Below, one piece after another: positions 27,107 to 35,141 of a stretch of 64,000 nucleotides of DNA. The DNA is taken from positions 62,001-126,000 of the forward strand of contig NZ_PKUU01000013.1 of the NCBI RefSeq assembly GCF_002899675.1. The letters run 5' to 3'. A program made the translations under genes and the position numbers. Every line of letters starts with the position of its first letter. The stretch's first letter is position 1. The DNA is from Clostridium sp. chh4-2 (lineage in GTDB: Bacteria > Bacillota > Clostridia > Lachnospirales > Lachnospiraceae). Below the pieces are notes generated by a model. The model searched no databases. It saw only the letters and a program-made list of their open reading frames with translations, and was not told the DNA's origin.

Positions 27107-27757
27107 TCACAAAGCCAGACACATAACCAGCATCCACAAATAAGCACAGGTTTTCGGCAGCATCATCATACCGATCTTAGGATTCTTATTGGAAAACAGC
27201 ACCACCGGAAGATAACATGCAAAACTTAAAAGAATAGCAAACCACATCATCCCCATTCCCGGCATCCCTTCTCTCCGTATAAAAAACATCCCCGCTGTCA
27301 CCAAACCCAGCAGAAAAAATGGAATATTACGCCCAATTCCCCAACTGGTCGGCGGATACCGTTCCGTCCACCGGTTCTGTGGCATCAGACAGAGCAAAAT
27401 TCTGACAGCAGCCAGAAAATACACCAGATAAGACCAGAATTGTTCATCCATCCCGCCGGAAAATGAAAGACCAATCTGCCACAGCATCAAATAAAAAACT
27501 GTCATAGTAATCGACGTAATCTGCTTTCCGCGTCCTAAAGCAGTCCGCATCCCTTCCTCTGCCTGTGTAAAAATCACTGCAATCCGGGGTATTAAATGAA
27601 ATGCATCTCCACAGGCCAATACGAGAGCCATAATACCTGCCAAGAAACGCATTCCGCCGTTCTCATCGGTAAGAATAAGCACAAGTCCTAAACACAACGC
27701 TGCAGCAAGATAAAATATATCAAATACAGCTTCAAAAATTCCAAAAACCCGTTTCAT
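27107..27757 (-). CDS. Polytopic membrane protein of unknown function
   Basis: 216 residues with about seven hydrophobic segments (FDIFYLAAALCLGLVLIL, FLAGIMALVLACGDAFHLIP, ITMTVFYLMLWQIGLSF, YLVYFLAAVRILLCLM, NIPFFLLGLVTAGMFFI, MMWFAILLSFACYLPVVLF, AYLWMLVMCLAL). I do not recognise the family. GGAAGGGAG precedes the start. The last stop is followed by the 52-bp palindrome. Confidence 0.75.
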   Translation of the reverse strand: MKRVFGIFEAVFDIFYLAAALCLGLVLILTDENGGMRFLAGIMALVLACGDAFHLIPRIAVIFTQAEEGMRTALGRGKQITSITMTVFYLMLWQIGLSFSGGMDEQFWSYLVYFLAAVRILLCLMPQNRWTERYPPTSWGIGRNIPFFLLGLVTAGMFFIRREGMPGMGMMWFAILLSFACYLPVVLFSNKNPKIGMMMLPKTCAYLWMLVMCLAL

Positions 27758-28212
27758 AATCCGGCTCCCTTCCGGTAGTATATTGCCTTGAACCTTCTAT
27801 AAAGGCAGACAATGGCTTAACCATAATAAATAAAAAATTAACAATAATAAAAACAATAATTATTACTGATATTATACTCCTGGGAAAATGGATTGTCAAT
27901 AGTAAACAACTTGTGAAAAGAAAAACAAAAGCTGTTTGTGCATTTTGATAATGAAAAATAGATATTAGTCTGGAATATTATATGCATCTTCTTATGAAAA
28001 ATCTTCCTGATAATTAAGGAGATTTTCATAGAGGGATATTTTTTTGATAATTAGGTGTATCTATTTTTCTAATAGACAAAAGAAAGTGTCGAATATTATG
28101 ATAGAAACAGGTTGTAGAAATACAAGTAGTCTTTATTTATATGAAAAAACTGCATGAAAAAGTTGCAAATTTCAAAAATAAAATAAAAATCAGAACTATT
28201 TGTAATATTCAA
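27758..28212. other. AT-rich intergenic region before the CRISPR-Cas locus
   Basis: About 450 bases with low GC and many stops in all frames; no gene, RNA or long repeat recognised. Its base composition differs sharply from the flanking genes and may mark the left border of the acquired CRISPR-Cas locus. Confidence 0.5.
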
Positions 28213-28241
28213 TTGAAAAAGGAGCGACAATTTGATAAAAT
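28213..28241 (+). promoter_or_regulatory. Promoter of the type III-B operon
   Basis: TTGAAA (28213-28218), 17 bases, TAAAAT (28236-28241), about 75 bases upstream of the first gene. It is the best sigma-A match before the 9-kb run of co-directional, overlapping genes ending in cas3. Confidence 0.5.
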
Positions 28242-28317
28242 ATAATAAATTATTCGTTTATTTACGAATGTAAACATTATAATAAAACCAAATACTTACC
28301 AAAAGGAGAAAAAGATC

Positions 28318-29229
28318 ATGAACGAAGCAAATGAAGATGTTGGACAGAAGTATCCAAATGAGGTTGTTAAAAATATCATTGATAATTACAAAAGCATAGA
28401 AGAATCAATAGTTAGTCAACTGGGTTTATATTATGGGTACTCTCAATTAAATACAGGAATTAACAGGGAAGATATCTGGCTAAAACTTTTTCAGATGATC
28501 ATACCAAAAAAATTTGTAATTGAACACTCCATATTTATAATTGATTCGATGAAGCGCATTTCCAGAGAAGTTGATTTAGCAATTATTGATAATACATATA
28601 CACCCTATATATTTAAGTATGAGACGCTTAAGTTTGTTCCAATAGAAGCAGTGGCAGCAGTGGTTGAGTGTAAAAGTAGCCGCGTGAGCTTTTCGAACGA
28701 TAGTAAAGATGACAATGCAAAAGCAACTCTTGATCGTTGGTGTGACAGTATAAAGCAACTCCGGACATCAAGAAACTCAATCGTGAGAATGGCAGCGGGA
28801 ATAAGTATAGATGGAAAATTAACGAATAGCAGAAATTCCATGATGCCAACTCAAACATCCACGAGACCCATCCGTATTTTTTGTGGATATAAGACAGAGG
28901 CAAGTATCGAAAGGCTTAAAGAATTATTTGATTTTGTGCTGATAGCCAAAGAAGATAAGATCCATGTACATTGGGCAATCGACAACCTTCAGGAGTGGTA
29001 TTTGCAATTAAATCATTATGAAACGAATAGGGAAAAGGAAGCGATCAATGAGTGTATAGATCTTTCCAAATATACGCTGTCTGATTTAAAAATAACAAAT
29101 GCTGGTGAGGAATGTTCTATCTTGTCATTTAATTTTCAAATAAATCAGTTACTGATGCTGATTAATAATCCTATTATGTTCCCGCATCAAGCTTATGCGG
29201 AAATGTTCTGTGAGAATGAGGAGGAGTAG
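28318..29229 (+). CDS. Probable PD-(D/E)XK nuclease-like protein (DUF6602-type) leading the Cmr operon
   Basis: 303 residues. REVDLAIIDNTYTPYIF (Asp86) followed by VPIEAVAAVVECKSSR (Glu117, Lys119) gives the D-x30-ExK arrangement of PD-(D/E)XK nucleases, with Glu51 of the preceding helix as a further candidate. This pattern, and the overall look of the first 125 residues, resembles DUF6602. The C-terminal half (FDFVLIAKEDKIHVHWAIDN onward) has no feature I recognise. AAAAGGAG precedes the ATG. Its stop codon is directly followed by the ATG of cmr1, so it belongs to the Cmr operon and is translated with it. An accessory DNA or RNA nuclease role is inferred. Confidence 0.75.
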   Translation: MNEANEDVGQKYPNEVVKNIIDNYKSIEESIVSQLGLYYGYSQLNTGINREDIWLKLFQMIIPKKFVIEHSIFIIDSMKRISREVDLAIIDNTYTPYIFKYETLKFVPIEAVAAVVECKSSRVSFSNDSKDDNAKATLDRWCDSIKQLRTSRNSIVRMAAGISIDGKLTNSRNSMMPTQTSTRPIRIFCGYKTEASIERLKELFDFVLIAKEDKIHVHWAIDNLQEWYLQLNHYETNREKEAINECIDLSKYTLSDLKITNAGEECSILSFNFQINQLLMLINNPIMFPHQAYAEMFCENEEE

Positions 29230-30231
29230 ATGGAGGAGAGAAGGTTTACATGTTCGTTAATAACCCCTCTTTTTAGTTATGGAGCTTATCCGAAAAAGAT
29301 GGAGTTCAGAGCCGCCGAATTGAAAGGGCTTATGCGTTATGTTTACCGAATTACCTGTCCGCAGAATAAAAAGACGCTGTTAAAGAATGAAAACATATTA
29401 TTTGGAGGAGTGTCAAACAGCGGACAGAAAGACAACGGTAATGGTAACAAAGTGTCATTGCCTTCGGAAGGAGAAAATGGCTGGGCTTCACCTGTCCGTC
29501 TCCGCGTGTGGGGAGGCAAAGGCGAAGGCTCTATGCATTTGCTGCTGCATGATAAAAAGAATGGGCTGAATCCTTTTATGGAGTACATGAAAACGGGGAA
29601 TTTATATATATCACTTAAATGCAGGCCAATAACAGCAGAAAGAGGATATGATTTTTATCCGCAGAAAGCTGATATTGATTGGTATACTGATTTGGCAATG
29701 CTTTCTGTGATGCTCTGTGGATTGGGAAGACGCAGCAGAAAAGGCAGGGGGAGTCTGAAAGTTGAAGAATTAAGATTTGTGGATTCTTCGGAAGCTGCAG
29801 AGTGGATATGCCGGGTACTTAATCAAACAGCTTGCCTGTGTTCAAACGAAAATGCAGAAAGATTCTATATGCTGTCAAAAGAACAGATTACCCCACTTTT
29901 TAACTCAAAAATATTTTTCCGGCCGGTTATACAGAAAATTCAATTTGGCAGAAGCATGAATCAAGAGAAGGTTATGACATATTTAACAGCAATCGATGAA
30001 TTATGCCATGATAAATTAAAATTTAAAAATCCTGTGGAAGCTGCGGCAACAGGACGGGGGAAACCAAGGCTTGCTTCACCTTTGTGGATCAGCTTTATTA
30101 ATACGGATGAAGGCGTATGCCCGGTTTATACGTTTGTAAATGCGATTGACAGAAGTAAACAAATTGATGCTGATTGTAAGGTCAGAGATGAATTTGTAGA
30201 TTTGCTGGAGAAAAGAACGAAAAGGCGGTGA
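29230..30231 (+). CDS. cmr1: Type III-B RAMP protein Cmr1
   Basis: 333 residues. The N-terminus FTCSLITPLFSYGAYPKKME and FRAAELKGLMRYVYR is the Cmr1 RAMP signature, in which a ferredoxin-like strand precedes a glycine- and arginine-rich loop. LCGLGRRSRKGRGSLKVEEL is the second RAMP-type G-rich loop. Cmr1 caps the 3' end of the crRNA in the Cmr complex and takes part in target RNA binding. The gene starts on the base after the preceding stop. Confidence 0.88.
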   Translation: MEERRFTCSLITPLFSYGAYPKKMEFRAAELKGLMRYVYRITCPQNKKTLLKNENILFGGVSNSGQKDNGNGNKVSLPSEGENGWASPVRLRVWGGKGEGSMHLLLHDKKNGLNPFMEYMKTGNLYISLKCRPITAERGYDFYPQKADIDWYTDLAMLSVMLCGLGRRSRKGRGSLKVEELRFVDSSEAAEWICRVLNQTACLCSNENAERFYMLSKEQITPLFNSKIFFRPVIQKIQFGRSMNQEKVMTYLTAIDELCHDKLKFKNPVEAAATGRGKPRLASPLWISFINTDEGVCPVYTFVNAIDRSKQIDADCKVRDEFVDLLEKRTKRR

Positions 30232-30235
30232 ACAG

Positions 30236-31912
30236 ATGAATTATTTATTCCTTTTTACAATCGGACCGGTTCAGCCATTTATTGAAAATTCACGTAAAGC
30301 GAGAGATATGTATGGCGGAAGTAAGCTTTTGTCGGAAACGATGGAACTGGCTGTCAGTTGGATCAGCAGGCATAATAATGCAGAGGTCATATTTCCTCAA
30401 GTCGGCAGCGCCGGTCCAAGCGATATTCCAAACCGTATGATTGTCCGGTTCCCAGATATAGAGGAAACAATATTAATGGATTTAGCCGATAAACTGACTG
30501 TATATGTAAAACACGGTTTTTTGGATAGATGTATAGAGATTTTAAAGTCGGCAGGTATCTCTGGTGATGGTCTTGTTTTGGCAGAAGATCAGCTAAAAGA
30601 ATACTTAGAAGTGTACTGGTTATATGAAAAGTGTGAAGACGGCTGCTATATTGAAGCATATAAAAAATTGTTTTCAGGGATACAGGCAGTAAAGGGAATT
30701 CGGCTGCTTTCACAGACGAAAGAACCTTGGGGGAGAAAATGTATATTGTTTCCTGAATACAGCGCAATTTTTGCAAAAAAGGCGGAACGAAAGAGAGGTA
30801 TTTCCTACCCCGAACATGTTAATCCAAAGGCCGTTTGGGATTTAACAGCCAATGCTACCGTGCGATATGCGGTAAAAAATAACGAGGCTATGTCAGCACT
30901 TGCTCTTGTTAAACGAATGTATAACAGGAGGGAGATAGAGCTATATTCGATCCGCCTAATGCTGCTGAAAAACAAAATTAACGAAGAGGTCTTTCCGGAA
31001 TTAAAGATTTGTCCGAATGATGAGGTGGCAAATGCCCTCTATGACAGGGCCAACAATAATCTGGAAGCAGATGAATATTCGGATGAAGCTGTCGGAGCTT
31101 CTGCTGTTTTATATGAGTACATACAGCAAAATGAAATAAGGCTTAGTTTTTATTATGCTTTGGTTAAGTTTGACGGTGACGATATGGGAACACATTTTTT
31201 GTCAAAAGAAGATGAAAATGGGCAGAGAGAATTAAGCGAAAGGATAGGCGATTTTGCAAAACAGGTTCCGCGTATTTTTCGGGAGCATGGAGGACTGCCG
31301 GTTTATGCGGGCGGAGAAGATTTTTTTGGGTATTTGCCTGTAAATACGCTATTTGACTGTATAATGGCGATGCGCCAAGTATTTCAATTCAAAATTGAAG
31401 GTACATTTTCGGCAGGGATAGCAGTTGCTCATGTCATGCAGCCTCTAAAAGAGGTGGCTGCATTAGCAAATGAGATGGTAAAAAAAGCAAAAACCTTCCA
31501 ATGGAAAGGTTCTGAGCCTAAAAATGCATTTGCAATCGGCATTATAAAAAGAAGCGGTGAGACTCTGCGCATGCCTCCATATAAGATGGATTGTGCTTGT
31601 GGATTGTATTGTATGAAAGATGTAAAGCATTTGATTAATCTTTTAAAAGAATCCGGCTGCTCAAAATCGTTGATTTTTAATATCTGTCATTTGTTTGAGC
31701 AGTTTATAAGCGCCAAAGAGATGCCCGGACGGGAATTGGCAGAAATTTTGGTTCGGGAATTATTGACCGCATCCCATTATGAACCTTCTAAAATTAATGA
31801 GAATGAGCTGTTAAAGGATATTATGCTTTTTTATTCTGAAAACTACGGTGTACAAGGTTTTATTGATACGTTAAATGGAATTGCTTTTCTGGCAAGAGAG
31901 GTGGGAGAATGA
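30236..31912 (+). CDS. cmr2: Cas10/Cmr2, compact form without HD domain
   Basis: 558 residues, large subunit of the type III-B complex. FLFTIGPVQPFIENSRKARD with MYGGSKLLSE is the Cmr2 N-terminal palm motif. The second palm has YALVKFDGDDMG (Asp313, Asp315) and YAGGEDFFGYL (359-362), so the usual GGDD reads GGED. No HD nuclease domain precedes the first palm; many Cmr2 proteins are about 850 residues and carry one. The palm catalytic acids are mostly retained and, as in GGEEF cyclases, Glu may support metal binding, so cyclic oligoadenylate synthesis remains possible. Single-stranded DNA cleavage by this subunit is unlikely. Confidence 0.9.
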   Translation: MNYLFLFTIGPVQPFIENSRKARDMYGGSKLLSETMELAVSWISRHNNAEVIFPQVGSAGPSDIPNRMIVRFPDIEETILMDLADKLTVYVKHGFLDRCIEILKSAGISGDGLVLAEDQLKEYLEVYWLYEKCEDGCYIEAYKKLFSGIQAVKGIRLLSQTKEPWGRKCILFPEYSAIFAKKAERKRGISYPEHVNPKAVWDLTANATVRYAVKNNEAMSALALVKRMYNRREIELYSIRLMLLKNKINEEVFPELKICPNDEVANALYDRANNNLEADEYSDEAVGASAVLYEYIQQNEIRLSFYYALVKFDGDDMGTHFLSKEDENGQRELSERIGDFAKQVPRIFREHGGLPVYAGGEDFFGYLPVNTLFDCIMAMRQVFQFKIEGTFSAGIAVAHVMQPLKEVAALANEMVKKAKTFQWKGSEPKNAFAIGIIKRSGETLRMPPYKMDCACGLYCMKDVKHLINLLKESGCSKSLIFNICHLFEQFISAKEMPGRELAEILVRELLTASHYEPSKINENELLKDIMLFYSENYGVQGFIDTLNGIAFLAREVGE

Positions 31913-33024
31913 TTTATTTAATAGAGCCAACAGATAATTTCTTTTTTCGGACGCCTGTACCTTTTGAAGCAGGAGGTGAGACATCTGCTGTCATCAGCAG
32001 TTTTCCGCCAATGCCGTCCGTCTATGCAGGCGCATTCCGAATGCTTAATAAAGAAGCTGTGAGACCGAGAATGAGGATCGGAATAAATGGCCTTTGGCTT
32101 GAAAATAGTTTCTATTTTCCAAGGCCACTTGATTTGTATCCGTGCAGAAGCCATGAAGATACGTACTTTTTAAAATCGATGAAATTAAAAAAAAGGCCAA
32201 TGTCAAATTATCCTCTGGATTATATGCCATATATACCTGAAAATAATCTGAAAAAAGAAGAGGGGTGGGAAAACCTGTACCTATCGGAGAAAAGTCTGGC
32301 TGAATATTTAAATAATGATTATCTTGAGACAGAGGGATTGAAAATAGATGATAAATATATCAAGGCAGAGCCTAAAATAGGGATAGAGATAGATTCTGAG
32401 AGCGGAACTGCAAAAAATAAACAGCTTTACCAATCTGTAAGCATAAGACCTGATCATGGGCTTAAACTTGCTGTCGAAGTGAACTCAGAAGAAATGGTGG
32501 ATGATCAGGCCATAATAAAGCTTGGCGGAGAAGGTAAGACGGCCAGGCTGAAGAAATCTGACTATCAGCTGGATATTCTTATTCAACCGGATGAATCGAA
32601 GTATTTTAAGCTTTATCTGGCTACACCAGCTATTTTTAAAAATGGCTGGCTTCCATCTTGGATTGATGAAACTACAAAATGCGGATGGTTTAAAGATAAA
32701 AAACGTAAAATTACAGTCAAATTAATCAGTGCTTGTATAGGCCGAAAGGTTCTATGCGGAGGTTTTGGCTATGATAAATTAGAAAATTGTTACAGACCGA
32801 AAGAAATGCGTTATGCAGTACCGGCGGGCAGTGTGTATTATTTTGAAATACTAAACGGCAGCTTCGAGGATGCTTTAAAGTTATTCCATAAGAAATGTAT
32901 TAGTGAATATAGAGATAACATGGGATTTGACTATAAGATGATTAATAGGACCAGATATTGCGACAGGGGATTTGGATACGCACTTGTCGGTAAACAAATG
33001 ACAGGAGGAGTTAATAATGTTTGA
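31909..33024 (+). CDS. cmr3: Type III-B RAMP protein Cmr3
   Basis: 371 residues, Cas5-like subunit that holds the 5' handle of the crRNA. MIYLIEPTDNFFFRTPVPFE and GGETSAVISSFPPMPSVYAG are the Cmr3 N-terminal signature; the C-terminal GGFGYDKLENCYRPKEMRYA and NRTRYCDRGFGYALVG hold the glycine-rich RAMP loops. ATGA overlap with cmr2 and an 8-base overlap with cmr4. Confidence 0.9.
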   Translation: MIYLIEPTDNFFFRTPVPFEAGGETSAVISSFPPMPSVYAGAFRMLNKEAVRPRMRIGINGLWLENSFYFPRPLDLYPCRSHEDTYFLKSMKLKKRPMSNYPLDYMPYIPENNLKKEEGWENLYLSEKSLAEYLNNDYLETEGLKIDDKYIKAEPKIGIEIDSESGTAKNKQLYQSVSIRPDHGLKLAVEVNSEEMVDDQAIIKLGGEGKTARLKKSDYQLDILIQPDESKYFKLYLATPAIFKNGWLPSWIDETTKCGWFKDKKRKITVKLISACIGRKVLCGGFGYDKLENCYRPKEMRYAVPAGSVYYFEILNGSFEDALKLFHKKCISEYRDNMGFDYKMINRTRYCDRGFGYALVGKQMTGGVNNV

Positions 33025-33931
33025 TGCGTCTATGATTATGATGCTTGCTACCTTGACACCTACTCACCCAGGAAGCGGGACTGAGTTAAGTTATGTGGAT
33101 CTTCCGATTCAAAGGGAGATTCATACCGGTTTCCCCAAAATAGAAGCCTCTACTTTAAAGGGGAGCATTCGGAATGCAATAACCAATAATGACGAAGAAA
33201 AAAGGATCAATCAGATATTTGGAGAACCTAATGGCGGGGATTATGCATCGGCAATTTCATTTTCCGATGCTCGTCTGCTGTTTTTTCCTGTTAAGTCTGT
33301 GCTGGGAGTTTTTGCCTGGATTACATGCCCGATGGCAATTCAGAGATTTTTTGGAGATTATCAGATGCTCGGTGGAACAGAGATAATTCTGGACCTTAAA
33401 GAGCCGGAAGAGGGAAAATCGTTTGTTACCAATTTAGACAGGCTTGTACAGACAGTGAAAGGCCGGTCAAAAATTATGCTGGAGGATTATACGTTTTGTA
33501 CAGAGACAAATTCGGAGTTTCTGAAGTTCGTTAAGATGTTGGAGCCTTATCTTCCGGACAGTAAACTGGTAAGAGAACGTATTATTAATCATGCGGTGAT
33601 GCTTAACGACAATGATTTTACCGATTTTGTTAAGCACTCTACAGAAATTAATACCAGAATCAAAATTAATTCGTTAACGGGAACAGCAGCAGATAATGCT
33701 CTTTTTACAGAAGAGTTTCTGCCGTCGGATTGTATATTATATAATCTTTTGTTCTTTACTGATACATATATGCCTCAGGATAAGCTGGATCGGGATCAGC
33801 GGTTGTCTGCCGATGACGCTAAGAAAGAATTTAAAAGGCTGTTTAAACAAAAAATATTTCAAATTGGCGCTGACAGCACTCTGGGCAAAGGGCTGATTAT
33901 GAGAAGCTTTTGGGAGTTAGGAGGAAAATAA
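33017..33931 (+). CDS. cmr4: Type III-B RAMP protein Cmr4 (backbone, target RNA cleavage)
   Basis: 304 residues, Cas7-like backbone subunit present in several copies per complex. LTPTHPGSGTELSYVDLPIQ with REIHTGFPKIEASTLKGSIR is the family signature; Asp28 in VDLPIQRE corresponds to the Asp that cleaves target RNA every six nucleotides in studied Cmr complexes. QIGADSTLGKGLIMRSFW is the C-terminal G-rich loop. The active site appears intact, so the module should retain RNA cleavage. Confidence 0.92.
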   Translation: MFDASMIMMLATLTPTHPGSGTELSYVDLPIQREIHTGFPKIEASTLKGSIRNAITNNDEEKRINQIFGEPNGGDYASAISFSDARLLFFPVKSVLGVFAWITCPMAIQRFFGDYQMLGGTEIILDLKEPEEGKSFVTNLDRLVQTVKGRSKIMLEDYTFCTETNSEFLKFVKMLEPYLPDSKLVRERIINHAVMLNDNDFTDFVKHSTEINTRIKINSLTGTAADNALFTEEFLPSDCILYNLLFFTDTYMPQDKLDRDQRLSADDAKKEFKRLFKQKIFQIGADSTLGKGLIMRSFWELGGK

Positions 33932-34291
33932 ATGCAGACTAATGTACACAGTCAGATGGCAAAGTATGTATATGAAGAGGTATCGAAACATTCGACGGAT
34001 GGCAGGGAGCTTCGCAGTCTTGCGAGATCGTTTCCATCAATGCTGCAGGTGAATGGCTTAGGAGCGTCTGTTGCATTTCTTAAATCTAAAGAAAGCAGTC
34101 CGGCATATAGGGATATGTATCAGTTTCTAAATAACTGGACAAAAAGTAAATTTGGAGAAGAAGAGGAGGATTTGATGAAGCGGATTACATCTATGAACAG
34201 CACCTCATATCGGATTTATACAAATGAAATTATGTCTTTATGTATTTGGATTAAAAGATTTGCGGAAGGGATGATAAAAAAGGATGACTGA
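33932..34291 (+). CDS. cmr5: Type III-B small subunit Cmr5
   Basis: 119 residues, all-helical. The helical pattern (MAKYVYEEVSKHST, FPSMLQVNGLGASVAFLKSK, YRIYTNEIMSLCIWIKRFAE) is characteristic of Cmr5; QVNGLGASVAFL is the most recognisable segment. The subunit lines the belly of the complex and contacts the crRNA-target duplex. The gene starts on the base after the cmr4 stop. Confidence 0.88.
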   Translation: MQTNVHSQMAKYVYEEVSKHSTDGRELRSLARSFPSMLQVNGLGASVAFLKSKESSPAYRDMYQFLNNWTKSKFGEEEEDLMKRITSMNSTSYRIYTNEIMSLCIWIKRFAEGMIKKDD

Positions 34292-35141
34292 TAAAAACAT
34301 TTCTATTGAAATAGAGCTTCCGAGTGATTCATGTGAATTCATTAAAAATGTGGAAAGGAATATTATTGCAGTTAATCCATATTTATCTCATAATCGCTTT
34401 TTTCTCTATAAAAAGAAAGAAGTGCCTAATAAGATGCCAATTGAAAGCAGAGAATCCCTTCTATTTAAAGAATTGAGCAATGCGCCTGTTAATGGAGACA
34501 AGTTCTGCAGCAATGAGTTGAAAAAGATATTGGATATGGTAAATGAGAGAAATAAAATTATAGCAGAAAGCTTTCCATATAAAAAGTCATATGGATTTAA
34601 GCCCTTTGACAAGCTTATTTTGGGGATGGGAGGTATTTCGCCTTACAGCAATATTCTGCTGATGAAATTGCATCATATATATGGCGTACCCTATATTCCT
34701 GCGAGCACAATAAAAGGGACTCTGAGAAATTGCTGGATATGGGAAAAATTTGAAGGAGACGAGAAGCAGGCAGAAAATGATCCTGAGTTTCGGGAAATTT
34801 TTGGTTCAGCTGCAGAGGGAATGGAGAAGACAGAAGGCAAACTCATCTGTTTTGATACGTTTCCTATGAAATTTATGCTGGGGCTTGATGTTCAGACACC
34901 ACATTATAAAGCGTATTATGAGGGAAAAACGGAACCTACGGATGATCAGAAACTGTATCCTTTATTCTTTACCTGCCTGTATGATGCAGAATTTGAAATA
35001 AATTTTGCTTTTACGGATAAGTCATTTGGAGAAAAGTGTGAAGAAAAGATCGATCATTTAGTAGAGTGCATGTTTACAGATTATGGAATTGGAGCTAAAA
35101 CTTCATTGGGATACGGAATGGGGGAAGTACAAAAGCAGTGA
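34284..35141 (+). CDS. cmr6: Type III-B RAMP protein Cmr6
   Basis: 285 residues, Cas7-like terminal subunit. LILGMGGISPYSNILLMKLH and GVPYIPASTIKGTLRNCWIW form the Cmr6 core, with the G-rich loop GIGAKTSLGYGMGEVQ at the C-terminus. It starts 8 bases inside cmr5 and its stop overlaps the GTG start of cas3 by four bases (GTGA), linking the III-B module to a type I-C gene. Confidence 0.9.
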   Translation: MTDKNISIEIELPSDSCEFIKNVERNIIAVNPYLSHNRFFLYKKKEVPNKMPIESRESLLFKELSNAPVNGDKFCSNELKKILDMVNERNKIIAESFPYKKSYGFKPFDKLILGMGGISPYSNILLMKLHHIYGVPYIPASTIKGTLRNCWIWEKFEGDEKQAENDPEFREIFGSAAEGMEKTEGKLICFDTFPMKFMLGLDVQTPHYKAYYEGKTEPTDDQKLYPLFFTCLYDAEFEINFAFTDKSFGEKCEEKIDHLVECMFTDYGIGAKTSLGYGMGEVQKQ

